NCBI GenBank assembly: GCA_023398615.1
Contig: JAEWSD010000048.1
Span: forward strand, 1-16,940
Source of the DNA: Bacillota bacterium
GTDB lineage: Bacteria; Bacillota; Clostridia; Lachnospirales; Lachnospiraceae
Length of the DNA stretch: 16,940 nt
Direction: 5' to 3'
The position numbers and the translations under genes are program-made. Of the stretch, positions 13,077-16,940 are shown piece after piece (the first letter of the stretch is position 1; the number at the start of each line of letters is the position of its first letter). A model generated the notes under the pieces. It was given only the letters and a program-made list of their open reading frames with translations, had not been told where the DNA came from and ran no database searches.

Positions 13077-13661
13077 ATGAAGATTATCGGGATTACCGGA
13101 GGAGTAGGGAGCGGCAAATCAACGGTGGCGGACATTCTGGAGGAGCGTTTTCACGCATTTTTGATTAACACGGACAGGATAGCCCATATGCTGATGCAAA
13201 AGGATATGCAGTCCTACCGTAAGATTGTCGGGCACTTTGGGGAAGAAATACTGGATGAAAACGGCGAGATCGACCGGGGCAGGCTTTCCGGGATCGTTTA
13301 CCGGGATCCGGAGAAATTAAAGCTTTTGAATTCCTTCACCCACCCATATGTAATGGATTATGTTGCAAAGCTGATTGAAAAAAAGAAGGATGAAGGGACG
13401 AAACTGCTATGTATCGAAACCGCACTGCCGAATGAGGCCGGGTTAACGGAGCTTTGCGATGAAGTCTGGTATGTTTATGCATCGGAGGATGCAAGGAAGG
13501 CACGCCTGGCCGAATCAAGAGCCTACTCGGAGGAAAAGATCGATAACATATTCAGGCGTCAGATCAGTGACGGTGAATACCGCAGACTGGGGACGCATGT
13601 GATTAATAATGACTGCTCCAGGGAAAGACTTGAGGAGCAGATTGAAGTTTTACTAGAGTAA
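13077..13661 (+). CDS. coaE: Dephospho-CoA kinase
   Basis: 194 residues, the usual length. It phosphorylates the 3' hydroxyl of dephospho-CoA with ATP, the last step of coenzyme A synthesis, in the cytoplasm. The P-loop GGVGSGKST is at residues 8-16, followed by the substrate-binding segment INTDRIAHML and the conserved LNSFTHPYV and CIETALPNEAG-L. The ATG at 13077 is chosen because MKIIGITGGVGSGKS is the standard N-terminus and GAGG is at 13066-13069; an upstream in-frame ATG at 13032 would overlap polA by 32 nt. The close spacing to polA is common in Firmicutes. Confidence 0.95.
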   Translation: MKIIGITGGVGSGKSTVADILEERFHAFLINTDRIAHMLMQKDMQSYRKIVGHFGEEILDENGEIDRGRLSGIVYRDPEKLKLLNSFTHPYVMDYVAKLIEKKKDEGTKLLCIETALPNEAGLTELCDEVWYVYASEDARKARLAESRAYSEEKIDNIFRRQISDGEYRRLGTHVINNDCSRERLEEQIEVLLE

Positions 13662-13673
13662 TAAGTCATTTTA

Positions 13674-13682
13674 TGGTATAAT
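13674..13682 (+). promoter_or_regulatory. Extended -10 promoter before the FtsA-like gene
   Basis: TGG-TATAAT (13674-13682) is a perfect extended -10 box. The -35 position has only a weak match. Transcription would start about 13690, giving a 40-nt leader with TTTGGAGG before the ATG at 13731. Confidence 0.6.
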
Positions 13683-13730
13683 AATTCGAGAAATTGTAAT
13701 TCTATACAGGTTCGTTTGGAGGATTCACGA

Positions 13731-15830
13731 ATGGAGAACATAAGATATCCTGAGCACTTGGTATTTGGATTAGATATTGGTACAAGAAGTATTGTCGGGA
13801 CGGTAGGATACAGAGAATCGGACAATAGCTTTATCGTTGTTGCGCAATATGTGAGAGAGCATGATACCCGGGCTATGATGGACGGGCAGATCCATGACAT
13901 AGAGAAGGTGTCCGAAACCATAGCAGAGGTCAGGAAGCATTTGGAGCAGCAGATAGGAAGAAGACTTACGGACGTGTGTATCGCGGCCGCAGGAAGAGTG
14001 CTGAAAACCGTATGCGTAAAAGCAGATTATGAATTCCCCAGCGAAACTACGGTAAATGAGGAGCACATTCATTCTCTGGATCTGATTGGCGTTGAAAAAG
14101 CATATGATACCTTAAGGGAAGAACTGAACGAAGAAAAGATAAACTTCTACTGCGTCGGATATTCCGTGATCCGTTACTATTTAAACGGCTATACGATATC
14201 AAAGCTTGAGGGACATAAAGCCTCCAAAATATCGACGGAATTAATTGCCACCTTCCTTCCGGATGAAGTAATTGACGGTTTATACTCCGCCGTGGAGAAG
14301 GCCGGTCTTCAGGTTGCAAATCTTACCCTTGAGCCGATTGCCGCAATTAATATTGCAATACCGGACAAATTCCGGCTGCTGAATATCGCGCTGGTGGATG
14401 TCGGAGCGGGGACTTCCGATATTTCCATTACCAAGGACGGAAGCATTATCGGTTACGGTATGATACCATTTGCAGGGGATGAAATAACAGAGGCGATCGT
14501 TCAGAATTACCTGGTAGAGTTCAAGGTGGCGGAAACCATGAAAGTAGCCTGCCTCCGAAAGAAGAAGGTTTCCTATAAGGATATCATGGGCATCAGTCAC
14601 AGGATAAGCACGGAAGAAATCACGGAGAGCGTTTCCGGGACGGTACATAAAATCACAAAATGTGTTGCGGATAAGATTATAGAACTGAACGGGGACAAAT
14701 CGGTAAGCGCCGTATTCGTTGTAGGCGGCGGAGGCAAGATCCCGGGATTTGTAAAAAGCCTTGCAGAATACCTGAACCTGCCCGATGACAGGGTGGCCTT
14801 GCGCGGCGCAGAGGTCTTGCAGGAGATTACTTTCCTTCAGGAAAACATAAAGAAGGACCCGCTGCTGGTAACTCCGATCGGTATCTGTCTTAATTTTTAT
14901 GACCAGAAGAATAATTTCATCTTTGTAAATGTAAACGGTGAAAGGGTGAAACTATACGATAACAGTAAGCTGACGATTGTAGATGCGGCAATACAGATCG
15001 GTTTCCCGAATGAAATGCTGTTTCCTCGAAGAGGCAAAGCCGTTAACTATATCTTGAACGGGAATAAACGCATGGTAAGGGGAGAACTGGGCGAGGCCGC
15101 AATTGTAAAGCTTAACGGGGAGGCGGTCGGCTTAAGCCATGCCATCGAACAGAATGACAGAATTGAGATCATTGAATCCACGGTTGGTGCGGACGCGGTA
15201 TTTGAGGTAAGGCAGCTTCCGGAATATAACGGGACGATTACCTTTCTGTTTAACGGACAGAGCATACGGTGTCCGAAATTCGTCATGGCTAACGGAAAGC
15301 TTGTGTCGGAGTTTTATAGTATCCAGGATAATGATGAGATACAGATACTTAATTATTACACGCTTGCACAGGTTCTGGAGTTCATGGATATCGAGTATGT
15401 GGGGATAATAGAAGTGAATAATATTCCGGCCGGTTTAGACGAGAAGATATACGAGAATTTTTCGATAAGCTGTGTAATAAAGAGTGATGAATACGAGGAA
15501 GACTATAATACGGAGCAGTATGAGAAAGGAAGTAAGGAAAGCGCGGCGACAGAAAAGGATGAGAGCAAAAAGGAGCACCCGGAGGACGCGGATACGGCGG
15601 GGACGCCGAACCCGGCGGCAGCGGGCGGACTGCATGTCATCATCAATAATAGACCGGTGATGCTCTCGGGCAAGGAACAGTATATTTTTGTGGATATCTT
15701 TGACTTTTATCCCTTTGACCTTACTAAAATCGGAGGCTCCGAGCTGGTAGTTACGTTAAACGGGCAGAAGGCGGATTTTACTTCCGTTCTGCACCAAAAT
15801 GATGTCATAGAACTGTATTGGAGAACATAA
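13731..15830 (+). CDS. FtsA-like actin-fold protein with repeated C-terminal beta-grasp-like extension
   Basis: 699 residues, against about 400-430 for ordinary FtsA. The ATG at 13731 has GGAGG at 13718-13722; the TTG at 13716 overlaps that site. Residues about 7-395 are an actin/FtsA-type ATPase: phosphate-1 loop FGLDIGTRSIVG (12-23), phosphate-2 ALVDVGAGTSDISI (220-233) and adenosine motif VFVVGGGGKIPGF (about 328-340). After this come sequences with a recurring pattern: LNGEAVGLSHAIEQNDRIEI (about 461-480), ANGKLVSEFYSIQDNDEIQI (about 521-540) and LNGQKADFTSVLHQNDVIEL (about 676-695). The last copy is separated by an acidic, disordered linker (about 585-633; EDYNTEQYEKGSKES... PNPAAAGG). 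There is no C-terminal amphipathic helix of the FtsA membrane-anchor type. Related long FtsA-like proteins are found in Lachnospiraceae; a cytoskeletal or cell-division role is inferred from the fold only. Confidence 0.8.
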   Translation: MENIRYPEHLVFGLDIGTRSIVGTVGYRESDNSFIVVAQYVREHDTRAMMDGQIHDIEKVSETIAEVRKHLEQQIGRRLTDVCIAAAGRVLKTVCVKADYEFPSETTVNEEHIHSLDLIGVEKAYDTLREELNEEKINFYCVGYSVIRYYLNGYTISKLEGHKASKISTELIATFLPDEVIDGLYSAVEKAGLQVANLTLEPIAAINIAIPDKFRLLNIALVDVGAGTSDISITKDGSIIGYGMIPFAGDEITEAIVQNYLVEFKVAETMKVACLRKKKVSYKDIMGISHRISTEEITESVSGTVHKITKCVADKIIELNGDKSVSAVFVVGGGGKIPGFVKSLAEYLNLPDDRVALRGAEVLQEITFLQENIKKDPLLVTPIGICLNFYDQKNNFIFVNVNGERVKLYDNSKLTIVDAAIQIGFPNEMLFPRRGKAVNYILNGNKRMVRGELGEAAIVKLNGEAVGLSHAIEQNDRIEIIESTVGADAVFEVRQLPEYNGTITFLFNGQSIRCPKFVMANGKLVSEFYSIQDNDEIQILNYYTLAQVLEFMDIEYVGIIEVNNIPAGLDEKIYENFSISCVIKSDEYEEDYNTEQYEKGSKESAATEKDESKKEHPEDADTAGTPNPAAAGGLHVIINNRPVMLSGKEQYIFVDIFDFYPFDLTKIGGSELVVTLNGQKADFTSVLHQNDVIELYWRT

Positions 15831-15838
15831 TAAAGCTA

Positions 15839-15867
15839 TTGACAAATTATTAAATTTAGGAGATACT
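15839..15867 (+). promoter_or_regulatory. Promoter of the WalJ-like gene
   Basis: A perfect TTGACA (15839-15844) is followed after 17 nt by GATACT (15862-15867), 8 nt past the stop of the upstream gene. The strong ribosome site AGGAGG is at 15890-15895. Confidence 0.65.
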
Positions 15868-15900
15868 TTTTCTTTATAAACGAGACATTAGGAGGCACCT

Positions 15901-16698
15901 ATGAATTTATGCAGTATAGCAAGCGGCAGCAGCGGGAATTGTACTTTTGTCGGCAGTGAACATACCAAGCTTTTAGTGGACGCCGGAATCAGCGGTTCCA
16001 GGATTGAATCCGGGCTTAAAAGCATTGATGTCTGCCCGGATGAGATTCAGGGTGTTCTAATTACCCATGAACATTCGGATCATATTATGGGACTGGGCGT
16101 AATTGCAAGACGATACCACATTCCCATCTACGGTACGGCCGAGACGATCCATGCCATCCTGAAAATGAGAAATATCGGCCGGATAGCGGGGGAACTGTTC
16201 CGCTATGTCAGGCCGGATGAGGTGTTCCGGATCAATGACATCACGGTTGAGCCGTTTTCCATCTCACATGACGCGGCCAACCCGGTATGCTATACGTTTT
16301 GTGCCGGCGGGCATAAGATCGGCATGGCGACGGACCTGGGGAAATACGACGATTACATTATTTCTAAATTGGAGGATTCGGAGGTACTTCTGTTAGAAGC
16401 CAATCATGATGTGAACATGCTTATGGTCGGGACTTACCCGTACTATCTGAAGCAAAGGATACTGGGAGACAGGGGGCATCTGTCAAATGAAAATTCGGCG
16501 AAGCTGATCGGCAGGCTTATTAACGGAAAGCTAAGACATATTACCTTGGCTCATTTAAGTAAAGAAAATAATTTTGAAGAATTGGCGTACGAGACTGTCA
16601 GGGTGGAATTAAACCAGTATATGGAGGACCGTGTTTCGGGGGAACTGCTAAGTGTGGCAAAGCGGGAGCTGGCATCTGAAATGCTGTCGACAACATAA
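15901..16698 (+). CDS. MBL-fold hydrolase of the WalJ/YycJ family
   Basis: 265 residues, the family length. The metallo-beta-lactamase motif HEHSDH is at residues 56-61, after LLVDAGISGSRIESGL. Other metal ligands are likely the His in FSISHDAANPV, the Asp in MATDLG, and the final His in HITLAHLS. The N-terminus MNLCSIASGSSGNCTFVG is the characteristic start of YycJ/WalJ proteins. In Bacillus this gene lies with the walRK operon and is linked to cell-wall homeostasis and DNA replication/repair control; a 5'-3' exonuclease activity has been reported for family members. Here it is away from any walRK genes, with its own promoter. Confidence 0.88.
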   Translation: MNLCSIASGSSGNCTFVGSEHTKLLVDAGISGSRIESGLKSIDVCPDEIQGVLITHEHSDHIMGLGVIARRYHIPIYGTAETIHAILKMRNIGRIAGELFRYVRPDEVFRINDITVEPFSISHDAANPVCYTFCAGGHKIGMATDLGKYDDYIISKLEDSEVLLLEANHDVNMLMVGTYPYYLKQRILGDRGHLSNENSAKLIGRLINGKLRHITLAHLSKENNFEELAYETVRVELNQYMEDRVSGELLSVAKRELASEMLSTT

Positions 16699-16701
16699 CT
16701 T

Positions 16702-16814
16702 GCAGGCAAGTGGGATACGGGAAAGAGGTTAGGTTGAAAGAAAAACACTTTCAACCGGGCCTATTCAATTTTTTGAATAGGTCATCAAAAAAATTGAAAG
16801 GCGAGGGTGTTATT
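16702..16814 (+). repeat. Structured leader element, copy 2, before the ABC ATPase
   Basis: GCAGGC, then GGAAAGAGGTTAGGTTGAAA (16720-16739), as in the polA leader. Hairpin 1: GGTTGAAAG/CTTTCAACC (16732-16740 and 16748-16756). Hairpin 2: GGCCTATTCAA/TTGAATAGGTC (16758-16768 and 16773-16783). Arms differ from copy 1 yet still pair. Hairpin 2 lacks a T run, so this is not a simple terminator. GAGGG (16803-16807) is the ribosome site of the next gene. Confidence 0.65.
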
Positions 16815-16940
16815 ATGAAAAATATTATTATTAAAACGGAATTACTGTGTAAAAGCTTTATCAGTGACGGGGAAATAAATAATGTAATAAAGAATCTTAA
16901 TCTTGCTATCTATGAAGGGGATTTTACGGTGATTATGGGC
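16815..16940 (+). CDS. ABC transporter ATP-binding protein (partial, 5' end)
   Basis: The first 42 codons are present, ending at the start of the P-loop (TVIMG). The pattern TELLCKSFISDGEINNVIKN, then LNLAIYEGDFTVIMG, is that of the FtsE/LolD/MacB group of ABC ATPases, whose members partner with FtsX/MacB-like permeases for lipoprotein, peptide or antibiotic export. The Walker and signature motifs lie outside the window, so the subfamily is not settled. GAGGG is 7 nt before the ATG at 16815. Its leader is structured element copy 2. Confidence 0.8.
   Translation, partial: MKNIIIKTELLCKSFISDGEINNVIKNLNLAIYEGDFTVIMG

Overview
The window looks like chromosomal DNA of a low-to-moderate GC Clostridia member, most likely Lachnospiraceae. 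The reasons are strong AGGAGG-type ribosome sites, sigma-A style promoters, and the order polA - coaE - long FtsA-like protein - WalJ/YycJ-type metallo-hydrolase on one strand. This placement comes from gene content; no database search was possible.

Positions 1 to about 9,440 are an AT-rich, patchy accessory region. It opens with the decayed 3' end of a large serine recombinase (3-240) and a small PH/GRAM-like hypothetical gene (672-956). An IS91-type element follows: a tyrosine recombinase gene overlapping a HUH/Y2 transposase gene, with probable ends near 1346 and 3798. Next come a 76-nt imperfect stem-loop, a MazEF-like toxin-antitoxin pair with a palindromic operator on its promoter, and four small metabolic or unknown genes (alpha-toroid protein, creatininase-family hydrolase, cupin, DUF3784-like membrane protein). 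Three of the leaders in that last group carry copies of one intergenic repeat, two of which include a terminator hairpin. On the minus strand lie an AAA/DUF4143 ATPase and a 5'-truncated Fic gene.

Positions 9,480 to 16,940 are higher in GC, regularly organised and on the plus strand, and look like core genome: an orphan zinc-finger (zf-HC2) anti-sigma-like membrane protein, DNA polymerase I, dephospho-CoA kinase (14 nt after polA), an FtsA-like actin-fold protein with an unusual C-terminal extension, a WalJ/YycJ-like MBL hydrolase, and the first 42 codons of an ABC transporter ATPase.

The most interesting non-coding signal is a leader element found twice, before polA (10241-10420) and before the ABC ATPase (16702-16814). 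The copies share an identical 20-mer followed by hairpins whose arms differ but stay complementary. The internal repeats of the FtsA-like tail, the three-copy terminator/promoter repeat, and the hairpin that buries the ribosome site of the IS recombinase are also worth a second look.
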